NCBI RefSeq assembly: GCF_028368935.1
Contig: NZ_JAQNDK010000004.1
Coordinates: 496,001-560,000 of the forward strand
Direction of reading: 5' to 3'
From: Sorangium aterium
GTDB lineage: Bacteria > Myxococcota_A > Polyangia > Polyangiales > Polyangiaceae
Length of the DNA: 64,000 nucleotides
The position numbers and the translations under genes are program-made. The notes beneath the pieces are model-generated. The model was given only the letters and a program-made list of their open reading frames with translations, did not search any database and was not told the origin of the DNA. Below, piece after piece: positions 50,716-59,924 of the stretch (position 1 is its first letter; every line of letters starts with the position of its first letter).

Positions 50716-51882
50716 TCAGCCCTTCGCGTCGTATCCCGCCTGGAGCAGCTTCGCGATCGTGGAGAGCTGCATGTTCGACGTCCCCTCGTAGATCTTCCCG
50801 ATCTTCGCGTCGCGGTAGAGCTTCTCGACAGGATAGTCCTTGGTGAAGCCGACGCCGCCCATGAACTCGATGCAGAGCGACGCCGTCCGCTCGGCCACCT
50901 CGGACGCGAACAGCTTGGCCATCGCCGCCTCCTTCACGAACGGCTGGCCCGCGTCCTTGAGCCGCGCGGCGTTGTAGACGAGGAGGCGCGCGGCCTCGAT
51001 CTCCATGGCGACGCGCGCATACTGGAACTGCACGCCCTGGAAGCTCGCGATCGGCTGCCCGAACTGCTTCCGCTCGCCCATGTAGCGCATCGCGTGGTCG
51101 AACGCCCCGGCGGCCAGGCCGAGCATCTGCGCGCCGATGCCGATCCGGCCCTCGTTCAGCGTCTCGATGGCGATCTTGTAGCCCTTGCCGACCTCGCCGA
51201 TCACGTTGCCCTCCGGCACCTCGCAGTCCTCGAGGACGAGCTCGCACGTGCTGGAGGCGCGGATCCCGAGCTTGTTCTCCTTCTTGCCGACCGAGAAGCC
51301 CGGGGACGATCGCTCGACGACGAAGGCCGTGATGCCCTTGTAGCCCTTCGTCGGATCGACGTTCGCGAACACAAGGAAGACCGAGCTCTCGTTCGCGTTC
51401 GTGATCCAGAGCTTGCGGCCGTTCAGGATCCAGCGGTCGCCTCGGCGCTCGGCGCGGGCCGCGAGGGCGAACGCGTCCGAGCCGGAGCCCGCCTCGCTCA
51501 GCGCATACGAGCCGACCCAGTCCCGGGACAGCCGCGGGAGGTATCTCTCCTTCTGCGCCTCGCTGCCCCAGCGGAGGAACGCATTGGCCACCAGCGTGTT
51601 CTGCACGTCGACGAGCACGCTCACGCTCGGGTCGACCACGGCGAGCGCCTCGATCGCGAGGATCGCGCTGAAGAAGCCCGCTCCAGAGCCCCCGTACGCC
51701 TCCGGGATCTCGATGCCCATGAGGCCGAGCTCGAACAGCGGAGGGAGCAGATCGTGGTCGAGCGCGCCCTCTTCGTCCATCGCCGCCGCGCGCGGCGCGA
51801 CGCGCTTCCTGGCGAAATCAAGCACCGAGTCGCGGAAGAGGCGCTCCTCGTCGGACAGCTGGGTGAGCGGGGGGTGGGACAC
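50716..51882 (-). CDS. Acyl-CoA dehydrogenase (short/branched chain type)
   Basis: A 388-residue flavoprotein that introduces the alpha-beta double bond of an acyl-CoA. Signatures are YALSEAGSGSDAFAL, LWITNA, RKQFGQPIASFQGVQFQ, GGVGFTKDYPVEKLYRDAKIGKIYEGTSNMQL, with the catalytic Glu in YEGT. AAGGAG 8 nt before the GTG at 51882 is the reason to prefer it over the ATG eight codons upstream. It is likely monocistronic and feeds fatty-acid or branched amino-acid breakdown. Confidence 0.95.
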   Translation of the reverse strand: MSHPPLTQLSDEERLFRDSVLDFARKRVAPRAAAMDEEGALDHDLLPPLFELGLMGIEIPEAYGGSGAGFFSAILAIEALAVVDPSVSVLVDVQNTLVANAFLRWGSEAQKERYLPRLSRDWVGSYALSEAGSGSDAFALAARAERRGDRWILNGRKLWITNANESSVFLVFANVDPTKGYKGITAFVVERSSPGFSVGKKENKLGIRASSTCELVLEDCEVPEGNVIGEVGKGYKIAIETLNEGRIGIGAQMLGLAAGAFDHAMRYMGERKQFGQPIASFQGVQFQYARVAMEIEAARLLVYNAARLKDAGQPFVKEAAMAKLFASEVAERTASLCIEFMGGVGFTKDYPVEKLYRDAKIGKIYEGTSNMQLSTIAKLLQAGYDAKG

Positions 51883-52134
51883 GACGGTTTCTCCTTGTGG
51901 GCCCATGGCGCAGCGCGGCGCCGTGGCGGCGTCGCCCCACTATGCTACGCGAGGGCCGCCAGCGAAAGCCGTTCGAGCGCGCCCCGCCCGGTCATCGCCG
52001 CGGCGCAACGCAGGCCACGCCGCGCCGGCGACGGACCGGGGCACGCCGCCCCGAGCCGCCTCATCCGTGGTGTCGCCGCTCGCTCCGGGGTCGGGATCGT
52101 CCAGGCTGCTATGCGCGTCGCTTCCCCGACACGC

Positions 52135-53265
52135 TCACGCGCGCTTGCCCGCTGGCGCGTCGCGCCGGCGGCACCGGAGCAGCGTGTGGGCGAGGCCGAG
52201 GTGATCGATCTCCGCCTCGACGACGAGGCCTGCCTCGTCGACGCAACGCCGGATATCGGCGGCGCTGTACATGCGGCTGTTCCCGTTCGCGAGGCACGTG
52301 AAATACAGGGAAGAGCCGTGCAGACAGTGGACCGCCACCTCGTTCGTCTGCCGATCCCAGAACGTGTCGAGGATCCAGAGCACCGTCTCGTCCCCCATGG
52401 CTGACGCGGCCCGCCGGAGGATCTGGACGATGTCCGGCTCGGAGAAGCACACGAGGAACTGGCTCATCCAGATGGCGTCGAAGCCTGTCGGGAACGCCTG
52501 GCCGTGATCCAGGAAGTCGATGGGGGTGCCCATGATCCGGCCGAGCAGGCCGTGCTGCTCGACGTTGGCGCGCGCGTCCTCCAGCTGGCCCGGCAGGTCG
52601 AGCAGCGTGACACGCACGTCGGGGTCGTGCGTGCAGCACTGGATCGCCCACCGCCCGGTGTTGCCGCCGATGTCGAGGAGCGTCCTCGGCCTGCGCTCGA
52701 ACACGATGGGCAGCGCCTCGGGGAACGCGGAGTCGGAGTAGAGGTGATCGAACGCAAACCAGCTCTCCCTCACCTTCGGCGGGAGCGCCGGGAGCGCCTC
52801 ATAGACCGTCGGCCACTCGCCAAAGACCTTCAGGCCAGCCGGCTTGCCGCCCTCGATGGCCTCGTCGAGAAAGCGCATGCCCTCGTAACAGACGTCATGG
52901 ATGAAATCCATGTTGATACGGGTCATCCTGTCATTCTCGACGATGAGCCCGACCCGCGTGATCGTGTAGCGCTCGCCACGCTCTCGCGGCTCTGCCTGGA
53001 CGTTCGCGCCGCCTGCGCCCGTGCGCTCCACCAGGCCGAAGCTCAGGCTCGCCTCCAGCAAGGTCTTGGCCGCATAGGCGGAGAGGCCGGTGTCCTGGGC
53101 GACCTCGGCCGGTGTCCTGCCGCCCTTGCCGGCGCGCTGGAGCGCCCGGAGGACGCCGCGGTTTCGCATCACCCGCGCCACCTGGAACATGACGGGCGCA
53201 AACGCGATGCGCTGGGCGGCGAGCATGGCGTCGAGGGTGGGATTCGGGGCGGGATCGTTCTTCAT
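52135..53265 (-). CDS. Family 2 O-methyltransferase (winged-helix dimerisation domain)
   Basis: 376 residues. An N-terminal winged helix (GRTPAEVAQDTGLSAYAAKTLLEASLSFGLVERTG) as in plant-type and antibiotic O-methyltransferases is followed by the SAM domain with LLDIGGNTGRWAIQ, LLDLPGQLEDAR and FDAIWMSQFLVCFSE. It methylates an unknown, probably secondary-metabolite or lipid-like acceptor. The ATG at 53265 is chosen over one 14 codons earlier by domain start. Confidence 0.88.
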   Translation of the reverse strand: MKNDPAPNPTLDAMLAAQRIAFAPVMFQVARVMRNRGVLRALQRAGKGGRTPAEVAQDTGLSAYAAKTLLEASLSFGLVERTGAGGANVQAEPRERGERYTITRVGLIVENDRMTRINMDFIHDVCYEGMRFLDEAIEGGKPAGLKVFGEWPTVYEALPALPPKVRESWFAFDHLYSDSAFPEALPIVFERRPRTLLDIGGNTGRWAIQCCTHDPDVRVTLLDLPGQLEDARANVEQHGLLGRIMGTPIDFLDHGQAFPTGFDAIWMSQFLVCFSEPDIVQILRRAASAMGDETVLWILDTFWDRQTNEVAVHCLHGSSLYFTCLANGNSRMYSAADIRRCVDEAGLVVEAEIDHLGLAHTLLRCRRRDAPAGKRA

Positions 53266-53308
53266 CGAGCTCCGGTTATCGGGGGTGGGGTCAAGGCTAG
53301 CGTGCACC

Positions 53309-53509
53309 CTAGCGCTGGAGGAGCAAGACGAAGCCGCAGACGCCCGTGAACAGCAGCGTGCACTCTGCCCGACCCTCGTCGGCGAGCGAGATCCCCGTCA
53401 CGCCGCAGAGCAGGCCGAACACGAGGCTCGCCGCGCTGATCCGCCGCCGTTGATCGATCGACCGGACAGGCGGCGGAAAAGACGGCCTCGTGCGGTAGGG
53501 GCTTGCCAC
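53309..53509 (-). CDS. Possible small membrane protein
   Basis: A GTG-started 66-residue frame with two short hydrophobic segments (AASLVFGLLCGVTGISLA and CTLLFTGVCGFVLLLQ), lying between the Fe-ADH and methyltransferase genes on the same strand. It starts 27 bp after the Fe-ADH stop. No homologue is recognised and no clear ribosome site is seen. It could be a real operon member or a chance frame. Confidence 0.35.
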   Translation of the reverse strand: MASPYRTRPSFPPPVRSIDQRRRISAASLVFGLLCGVTGISLADEGRAECTLLFTGVCGFVLLLQR

Positions 53510-53536
53510 CCCACGATGATACCACCGGCGCCGCGA

Positions 53537-54715
53537 TCACAAGGACGCCGCCGCGATGTCGAACAGCTCCTCGTCGGTGAGCGGCAGCGGGTTCCCCTTC
53601 ATACTGCTCGCCGCCCTGGCCTTCGCGACCAGCGCCGGGAGGTCCGCCTCACCCATGCCGTAGCGCCGGAGCCCCGGGATCGCGAGGTCACGGCAGAGCT
53701 CGCGGACCCAGGCGATCCCTTCCTCGGCGACGGCGCCGGCGCGGCCCGTGACGAGCGCGGCCAGCTCGTCGAAGCGCGGCAGCGCGAGGTGAGCCGGGTC
53801 GCGCGCTCGGAGCGCCCGCAGGTTGACCTCCAGGACGGCAGGTAAGAGCGCGGCGCACACCGCGCCGTGCGGCGCGTCGAACATGCCCCCCGCGGGCGCC
53901 GCGAAGCCGTGGACCGCCCCGAGGCCGGCGTTCGCGAGGCAGAGGCCGCCGAGCAGGCTGGCGATCGCGAGGTCGTCCCGGGCCGGCGCGTCGGGGCCCT
54001 CCAGGACCGCGCGGCGCAGCGAGCGCGCCGAGCGGCGGATGCCCTCGCGCGCGAGGCCGTCCGTGAGCGGGTTGCGGCGGCTCGACAGGAACGGCTCGAT
54101 GAGCTGCGAGAGCGCGTCGAGCCCGCTCGAGGCGAGCACCCCGGGCGGGGCGCCCGCGAGCAGGTCGGGGTCGACCACCGCGAGGCGCGGCAGCATGTGC
54201 GGGCTGCGGAGGCTCGCCTTCACGCCGGCTTCCCGCGAGGCGAGCACGGCGTTGCGCGTCACCTCCGCGCCGGTGCCCGCGGTCGTGGGGATCGCCACGA
54301 ACGGCACGGATGGCGTCGAGAGCGCTCTCCCCTGGCCGATGACCTCCAGGTAATCGAGCGGGTCGCCGCCGTTCGCGACGAGCGCGGCGATCGCCTTGCC
54401 GGCGTCGATCGCGCTGCCGCCGCCGAGCGCCACCACGACGTCGCACCGCTCGGCCGCGGCCCGCGACGTGCCCTCGCGGGCGATGTCCACCGTCGGCTCG
54501 CCCGCGACGGGGAAGCGCACCGCGGCGACGCCCGCCGCCGCGAGCGCGGCGAGGAGCGGCGCGGCGCGGCCGGGATCCTGCCCGGTGACGACGAGCGCCC
54601 GCGTCCCGCCGAGGCCCCGCACGGCCGCGGGCACCTCGGCGATCTTGCCCGCGCCGAAGGCGATGCGCGTCGCGGTGGCGAATTCGAAGGCGGGTTCATG
54701 TCCGGGAGGCGCCAT
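53537..54715 (-). CDS. Iron-containing alcohol dehydrogenase
   Basis: A 392-residue group III dehydrogenase. The NAD motif is VVALGGGSAIDAGKAIA, PTTAGTGAEVTRNAVL follows, and the metal region is GLDALSQLIEPFLS ... LGAVHGFAAPAGGMFDAPHG. In the first metal motif Gln stands where many members have His, a known subfamily variant. It begins 1 bp after the ABM gene stop, so the two form an operon. It probably reduces or oxidises an aldehyde or ketone; maleylacetate reductase is an alternative. Confidence 0.88.
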   Translation of the reverse strand: MAPPGHEPAFEFATATRIAFGAGKIAEVPAAVRGLGGTRALVVTGQDPGRAAPLLAALAAAGVAAVRFPVAGEPTVDIAREGTSRAAAERCDVVVALGGGSAIDAGKAIAALVANGGDPLDYLEVIGQGRALSTPSVPFVAIPTTAGTGAEVTRNAVLASREAGVKASLRSPHMLPRLAVVDPDLLAGAPPGVLASSGLDALSQLIEPFLSSRRNPLTDGLAREGIRRSARSLRRAVLEGPDAPARDDLAIASLLGGLCLANAGLGAVHGFAAPAGGMFDAPHGAVCAALLPAVLEVNLRALRARDPAHLALPRFDELAALVTGRAGAVAEEGIAWVRELCRDLAIPGLRRYGMGEADLPALVAKARAASSMKGNPLPLTDEELFDIAAASL

Positions 54716-54716
54716 G

Positions 54717-55034
54717 TCAAACCTCCGCGTCGTCAGGGAAGACATTGACGTATTTCCGGCTGGTCCGCGGCTCGGCCATCATCTCCGCGACGGTGTCCCG
54801 CCACCGCTGGTAATGCGCCGTTTCCTTGTGTGCGGCCGGCGCTTCCTTGGTCCTGTAGACCTCGACGAGCACGAACCGCGCGGGATCCTCGGTGTCCTGG
54901 ACGACGTCGAACCGGGCGATCCCCGGCTCCTTGACGCTCTCGCGTGCGTTCTCGATCGTCGCGCTCCGGAATGCGTCGACGAGCTCGGGTCTGACACGTA
55001 CGTGCACATGCACGATGAGCAGGCTGTTGGACAT
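54717..55034 (-). CDS. Antibiotic biosynthesis monooxygenase-fold (ABM/LsrG-like) protein
   Basis: A 105-residue ferredoxin-like dimeric protein. [40 protein letters not shown], then [25 protein letters not shown] are the two halves of the ABM fold. Members include quinol monooxygenases and LsrG. It is the first gene of the Fe-ADH operon, suggesting a small carbonyl or quinone pathway. Confidence 0.9.
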   Translation of the reverse strand: MSNSLLIVHVHVRVRPELVDAFRSATIENARESVKEPGIARFDVVQDTEDPARFVLVEVYRTKEAPAAHKETAHYQRWRDTVAEMMAEPRTSRKYVNVFPDDAEV

Positions 55035-55319
55035 GCGCGCAATCTAGCTCGGACGCGCGGCCGCAGGAACCCGGCTCGCGCCGCGGCCGGCCTCCCTGGA
55101 GAGCGCGCGCAGGCCGCGCGCGGGCTCGGCCGAGAGGCGGGGCGCGGCGGGCGGGGGGCGGGGCGGGCGCGCGGGTGGCGGCGCGGCCGGCAGAGCGCCG
55201 TCGTCCCCTGCGTCGACTCCCGACTTGGCCCGGCCGCCTCGCGCACTACGATCGTCGTGACACGGCGTGTGGCTCGGCAAGAGTCGAGTGCATGAGCGCC
55301 GCGAGCGAGGAAGGTCGAT

Positions 55320-56504
55320 ATGGCGGATCCGACCCCGGAGAGCCCGCAGCCCGATGCCGCGCAGTCCATCGCGCTGTATTCCATCGAGTTCAGGTCCGAT
55401 CACGGTCTCCTGAAGGACTGCAACGAAGAGCAAGACTGGAGGAACGAAGGACCCCTGTGCCCCCGGCCGGAGTGGACGCCGCGGGGCGCCGTCCCCCTCT
55501 CGATCTCGATGGGCCGGCACATCGTCGTCCGGCTCGGGCTCTCGTCGCGCGACGCCTTCAGCGCGGCGGCGGCCGAGATCCGCGCCGTGGGGCCGGGGGG
55601 CATCGTCCTCGAGAGCCGCGGTCACGGGGCCGTCGCCGCGCCGTTCGATCTCTTCTCCTCGCGGCAGCTCGGGAGGAAGATCCAGAAATTCAACCTCGCC
55701 CTGAGCTGGTCGGCAGGCGCGGGAGCTACGGTGTCGCCCGCTCAGACCTCGAACGTCGTGTATGTCACGATGGGCAGGCCCCAGACCGACAGACAGGAGG
55801 TCTGGCAGGAAGATGGGGTGACCTTGAAGCGGATGGACAGGGCGGTTTCCTGGATCGCGCCGCTCGATACCCTCGATCCCCACGAGATCGTGGAAGGGAT
55901 CATGGTCAAGTTCCCGACGTACACGCTCCTGCCGAGCCCCAGGGTGCCCCGGAAGTACCATCACCCGACGTACATGAACGACGAGGGCGGCGCCTGGCCG
56001 ATGACGGATTACGTGGAGGAGAGCGGCGAGTGCCAGGCGATCGTCCGCCTCATCCGCGGCATGCTGCGCCAGCTCGGGATCCCGGGGCGGACGCGCATGG
56101 TCGTCGTCTGGGGCGACCCCAACGTCGGCGGCGGGCGCAAGACGCTGTCGGCCGACGTCGAGCAGAACCCGTGGGCGGGGCTCGACGCCACGAAGGTCGA
56201 GGGCGGCCGCGTGTGGCGCGCCGCGCTCGTCGATGGGCCGGTGGAGGTGGGGAGGACCTACCCGGCGTCCCATACGCGCCTGCCCGACGGGTCGCTCAGC
56301 CCGGGGCTCAACCGGTACGAGGCGGCCCTCGAGTTCTCCCACGGCGGCGTGACGAGGTATTACGCGGGGGGCGCTGGCGTGTTCGATTCCGTGGAGCCCA
56401 TCCTGGGCGTCTTCTGGGGGCTCATCTGGTTCAGCTCGGCGCCGGACGACGGGTACCGCGTCGAGCAGATCGTGGCGACCTACAGAAATGGAGGCTGGGG
56501 ATGA
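55320..56504 (+). CDS. Unrecognised protein with a transglutaminase-like Cys motif
   Basis: 394 residues, no signal peptide or membrane segment. The first 180 residues are beta-rich (VPLSISMGRHIVVRLGL, FNLALSWSAGAGATVS). Residues about 225-265 (DYVEESGEC238QAIVRLIRGMLRQLGIPGR) resemble the catalytic-Cys helix of transglutaminase/papain-fold domains; H341 and D356 could complete a triad. It is coupled to the next gene by ATGA. It could be a cytoplasmic peptidase-like enzyme or an effector. The family is not recognised; the enzyme idea is inference. Confidence 0.6.
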   Translation: MADPTPESPQPDAAQSIALYSIEFRSDHGLLKDCNEEQDWRNEGPLCPRPEWTPRGAVPLSISMGRHIVVRLGLSSRDAFSAAAAEIRAVGPGGIVLESRGHGAVAAPFDLFSSRQLGRKIQKFNLALSWSAGAGATVSPAQTSNVVYVTMGRPQTDRQEVWQEDGVTLKRMDRAVSWIAPLDTLDPHEIVEGIMVKFPTYTLLPSPRVPRKYHHPTYMNDEGGAWPMTDYVEESGECQAIVRLIRGMLRQLGIPGRTRMVVVWGDPNVGGGRKTLSADVEQNPWAGLDATKVEGGRVWRAALVDGPVEVGRTYPASHTRLPDGSLSPGLNRYEAALEFSHGGVTRYYAGGAGVFDSVEPILGVFWGLIWFSSAPDDGYRVEQIVATYRNGGWG

Positions 56505-57178
56505 GCGCGCACGCATTTCACAAAGAAGACATCGACGCGAGGATCACGGGGTGGCTCGCGGCCGTGGCGCGCGTCGCCCCGGATGGCTTCACGCCCGTCG
56601 AGCGGTTCGAAGACGTGCCGGCCCAGGCGCGCGCGGAGTCGTTCTACTGGTGCGACTCCATCTTCAGGGACGAGCTCAACCCGCACGGCGAGGGCGTGAG
56701 GGCGCGCCACGCGTTCCATGCCGCCACGGACGATACGCCCGACCTGCTCCGCCACGAGTACGCCGCGGGCGGGCTCGGGCTCACCGTCACCGAGGGGCGC
56801 AACTTCATTCTCGTCCAGGTCGATCGCGCGAGCCTCGATATCCTCTCTCTCTGCGGTCCAGATCGCGCCGCCGCCGTGCGCCGGGTGGCCGAGGCGCTCT
56901 TCAACACGGGCGTGGAATCGCGCACCGTGGGCATGCCGGTGACCTCCGGCCCGGCGGCCTGCCCGGACCTCGCCGGGACACAGGAGCTCGAGGAAGGGAC
57001 GGTGGTTTCGAGCAATCCGGCCGTGGACCCGGATCTCCTCACCTGCTGGAAAGACCGCACGGAGTGCGGTGTTCAGGGCGGAAGGCTCTACTTCCTCTGT
57101 TACAAGAAATCATCCCAGCGCGTTGGGTTCGCGAACGCATGGCAATGGTTCGACGACCGGAGGGCCGGGGTCGGGTGA
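56501..57178 (+). CDS. Unrecognised partner of the transglutaminase-like protein
   Basis: 225 residues, soluble, no known motif. GGAGG (56490-56494) and a 4-nt overlap with the preceding stop give a reliable start. Its middle part is alternating alpha/beta (GLGLTVTEGRNFILVQVDRASLDILSL). Paired cysteines occur in the C-terminal third (PAACPDL, LLTCWKDRTECGV, YFLCYKK). The tight coupling implies a complex, for example an inhibitor/immunity or adaptor to the upstream protein. Confidence 0.6.
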   Translation: MSAHAFHKEDIDARITGWLAAVARVAPDGFTPVERFEDVPAQARAESFYWCDSIFRDELNPHGEGVRARHAFHAATDDTPDLLRHEYAAGGLGLTVTEGRNFILVQVDRASLDILSLCGPDRAAAVRRVAEALFNTGVESRTVGMPVTSGPAACPDLAGTQELEEGTVVSSNPAVDPDLLTCWKDRTECGVQGGRLYFLCYKKSSQRVGFANAWQWFDDRRAGVG

Positions 57179-57275
57179 AGCGGGGGTAGACGGGGAGCGC
57201 GCGGGGACGTGCGGGAACGTAGATGATCTCCGCGCCGGTATTGCGTCTGCGCGCCGCGCGCGGGATGTTGCGCGC

Positions 57276-59231
57276 GTGGCGGGAGCACAGGCACCCAGGA
57301 TCTTGATCTTCCCAGGCGGCCCCTCGGGCGCTGCGCAGGCGCTCGCCGCGGCGCGCGGCTATGTCGCGGTCCCGGCCCGGGACGTCGAGGCCGGGCTGGA
57401 TCTCCTGGCGACTCAGCCGTTCGACGTGGCCGTGCTGGCGGACGAGGGGCCGCTCGAGGACACGCTCGCGCTCTGCCGGCGGCTGCGCGCGGCGCCCGGG
57501 GGCGATCGCGTGGCCGTGGTCGCCGTCACCGGGAGCGCGGGCGCGACCACGGCGCTGCTCGAGGCGGGCGCGACGGTCGTGGCGGCGGCGCTCGAGCCGT
57601 CGATCGCCATCCAGCTCGACGCGGCGGTGTGGTGGGTGCGGCGGCCGTCGGCGCACGTGGCCGACCGGGCGCCCGCGGAGCGCGCGCTGCTCGAGCGCGC
57701 CGCGCGCTCCTTTCGCGACGCGTCCGCCGAGGTGATCGGTCTCTTCGTGTGGGACGCGGCGGGGGGCGTGCTCGACGCGAACGACGCGTTCCTCGGCATG
57801 GTGGGCTACACGCGCGAGGACGTCGAGGCGGGGCGCCTCAACTGGATGGCGATCACGCCGCCCGAGCACCGCGCCGCGGACCAGCGCGCCCTCTCGGAGG
57901 TCCTGAAGAACGGCGTCTGCCCGCCGTTCGAGAAGGAGTTCCTGGCCCGCGACGGGCGGCGCGTGCCCGTCCTCATCGCGCCTGCCCTGGTCGAGGGGGC
58001 GCGCGATCGCGGCGTCTGCTTCGCCTTCGACATGAAGGCGCGCAAGGCCGCAGAGGACGCGCTCCGGACGAGCGAGGAGCGCATGCGGCTCGTCGTGCGC
58101 GCCACGAGCGACGCCTTCTGGGACTGGGATCTCTCGTCGGGGCGCGTCACCGGGAGCGAGCGGATGCGGAGCTTCTATGGCACCGGCGGCGCGGACATCG
58201 AAGAGGACGCTGTGTGGTGGTTCGAGCGGGTCCACCCCGAGGATCGCGATCGCGTGATGAACGGCCTGCGGCGCGCGATGGAGGGGGACGAGAGCACGTT
58301 CGAGCTGTGGTACCGGTGCCTGCTCGCGGACGGCAGCTACGCCGACGTCCACGACCGGGGCATCGTGCTGCGCGACGCGACCGGCAGGGCCTACCGGATG
58401 CTCGGGGCCGTGTCCGACGTCACGGAGCGCCGGCAGATGGAGACGCGGCTCCAGCTCGCGGATCGCATGGCCTCGCTCGGCACGCTCGCCGCCGGGGTGG
58501 CGCACGAGATCAACAACCCCCTCGCGTACATGGTCGCGAACGTCGATTTCGCGCGCAAGGAGCTCCGCGCGAAGGGGGCCGGCGCGCGCCTCGACGCGCT
58601 CCTCTCGGCGCTCGACGAGGCCGCGGAGGGCGGCTCGCGGGTACGGCACATCGTGGGCGGCCTGAAGACGTTCTCGCGGGCCGACGACGGCGAGCTCGGC
58701 CCGGTCGACGTCGACCCCGTGATCCAGCTGGTCCTGCGGATGGCGCAGCAGCAGATACAGAGCAAGGCGCGGCTCGTCCTCGAGCTCAGCCCGGTGCCGC
58801 CCGTCCACGCGAACGAGGCGCAGCTCGGCCAGGTGATCCTGAACCTGCTCGTGAACGCCGCCCAGGCGCTGCCGGAAGGGAAGGTGTCGGAGAACGAGAT
58901 CCGGATCTCCACCGCCCCCGCGCCGCCCGGCCGCGTGCGCATCGAGGTGTGCGACACCGGGCCCGGGATCGCGCCGGAGCTGCGGAGCCGCATCTTCGAC
59001 CCGTTCTTCACGACGAAGCCCATCGGGGAAGGGACGGGGCTCGGGCTCGCGATCTGCCACGGCATCGTGACGAGCTTCCAGGGCGAGATCGACGTGGAGA
59101 GCGAGGTCGGCAAGGGTGCGTGTTTCCGCGTGCTCTTGCCTGTCCATGACGCTGACGCGCGGGCCGGAGAGGAGCGCAGCGCCGCCTCGGGCGGGGCCTC
59201 CGACGAGTCGCCCGAGGAGGCCGCTCAGTAG
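57276..59231 (+). CDS. PAS-domain histidine kinase with degenerate receiver
   Basis: 651 residues, cytoplasmic. An N-terminal receiver-like domain (residues 5-125, PFDVAVLADEGP in place of the usual phosphoacceptor loop) is followed by a PAS domain (about 150-265), a PAS_3 domain (about 275-390) and HisKA with H410 in GVAHEINNPLAYM. The ATPase boxes are NLLVNAAQAL, DTGPGIAPELRSRIFDPFFTTKP and GTGLGLAICHGIV. The GTG start is chosen after the upstream stop; the frame is open earlier. It probably phosphorylates the receiver 258 bp downstream. Confidence 0.88.
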   Translation: MAGAQAPRILIFPGGPSGAAQALAAARGYVAVPARDVEAGLDLLATQPFDVAVLADEGPLEDTLALCRRLRAAPGGDRVAVVAVTGSAGATTALLEAGATVVAAALEPSIAIQLDAAVWWVRRPSAHVADRAPAERALLERAARSFRDASAEVIGLFVWDAAGGVLDANDAFLGMVGYTREDVEAGRLNWMAITPPEHRAADQRALSEVLKNGVCPPFEKEFLARDGRRVPVLIAPALVEGARDRGVCFAFDMKARKAAEDALRTSEERMRLVVRATSDAFWDWDLSSGRVTGSERMRSFYGTGGADIEEDAVWWFERVHPEDRDRVMNGLRRAMEGDESTFELWYRCLLADGSYADVHDRGIVLRDATGRAYRMLGAVSDVTERRQMETRLQLADRMASLGTLAAGVAHEINNPLAYMVANVDFARKELRAKGAGARLDALLSALDEAAEGGSRVRHIVGGLKTFSRADDGELGPVDVDPVIQLVLRMAQQQIQSKARLVLELSPVPPVHANEAQLGQVILNLLVNAAQALPEGKVSENEIRISTAPAPPGRVRIEVCDTGPGIAPELRSRIFDPFFTTKPIGEGTGLGLAICHGIVTSFQGEIDVESEVGKGACFRVLLPVHDADARAGEERSAASGGASDESPEEAAQ

Positions 59232-59489
59232 GCGCGGCCGCGCGGCGGCGGCGAGCGCGACGCGCCGCCGTCCGTGGCGGACGGGCTCCGACAGGGTGCG
59301 CGTCGTCCGTGCGTCGGAGCGCTACGGGGGCCGCTCCGCGGGATCGACCGCTTGCCACGGCCGCGGCGGTCGCTCAAGTTGCGTCACCGGGCCCATGAAC
59401 ACTCGATCGGTCAGGGCCGCAGCTGGGCTGCTCGGCGGGTCGGCTGAGGAAGCGCGCCGCGTGGCGCAGTCCGGTCGTGAGGTTCGGTC

Positions 59490-59873
59490 ATGATCGAGAA
59501 AACGGGGCGCATCCTGGTCGTCGAGGACGATCTGGATATCAGGAGCATTCTGACGCAGCTCCTCGTGTTCGAGGGGTACGACGTCGAGGAGGCGGCGGAC
59601 GGCGCCGAGGCGCTCGAGCTGCTGCGGCGAAACGGGCCGCCCGCGCTGATCCTGCTCGATCTGATGATGCCGATCATGGATGGCTGGCAGCTCCGCGCCG
59701 AGCTCCAGCGCGACCCGGCGCTCGCGTCGATCCCGGTGGTGATCGTGTCCGCCGACGTGCGGGTCGAGCAGGAGGCGTCGCGGCTGCGCGTCGCCGGCCT
59801 GCTGAAGAAGCCGCTCCAGATCGAGCCGTTGCTCGAGCTGGTCCACCGCATCTGCGGCGCGCCGGCGCGATGA
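59490..59873 (+). CDS. Single-domain response regulator
   Basis: A 127-residue CheY-like receiver. The acidic pocket is E12-D13-D14, the phosphoacceptor is D57 (LILLDLMMP), the switch Ser is S87 (VVIVSAD), and the lysine is K107 (LLKKP). There is no output domain, so it signals by protein contact. Placed after the PAS kinase, it is the likely partner. Confidence 0.93.
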   Translation: MIEKTGRILVVEDDLDIRSILTQLLVFEGYDVEEAADGAEALELLRRNGPPALILLDLMMPIMDGWQLRAELQRDPALASIPVVIVSADVRVEQEASRLRVAGLLKKPLQIEPLLELVHRICGAPAR

Positions 59874-59924
59874 GCCGGGCGGGGCGGCGCTGGAGCCCCC
59901 TGATCAGGCTCCGGGGCGCAATCG

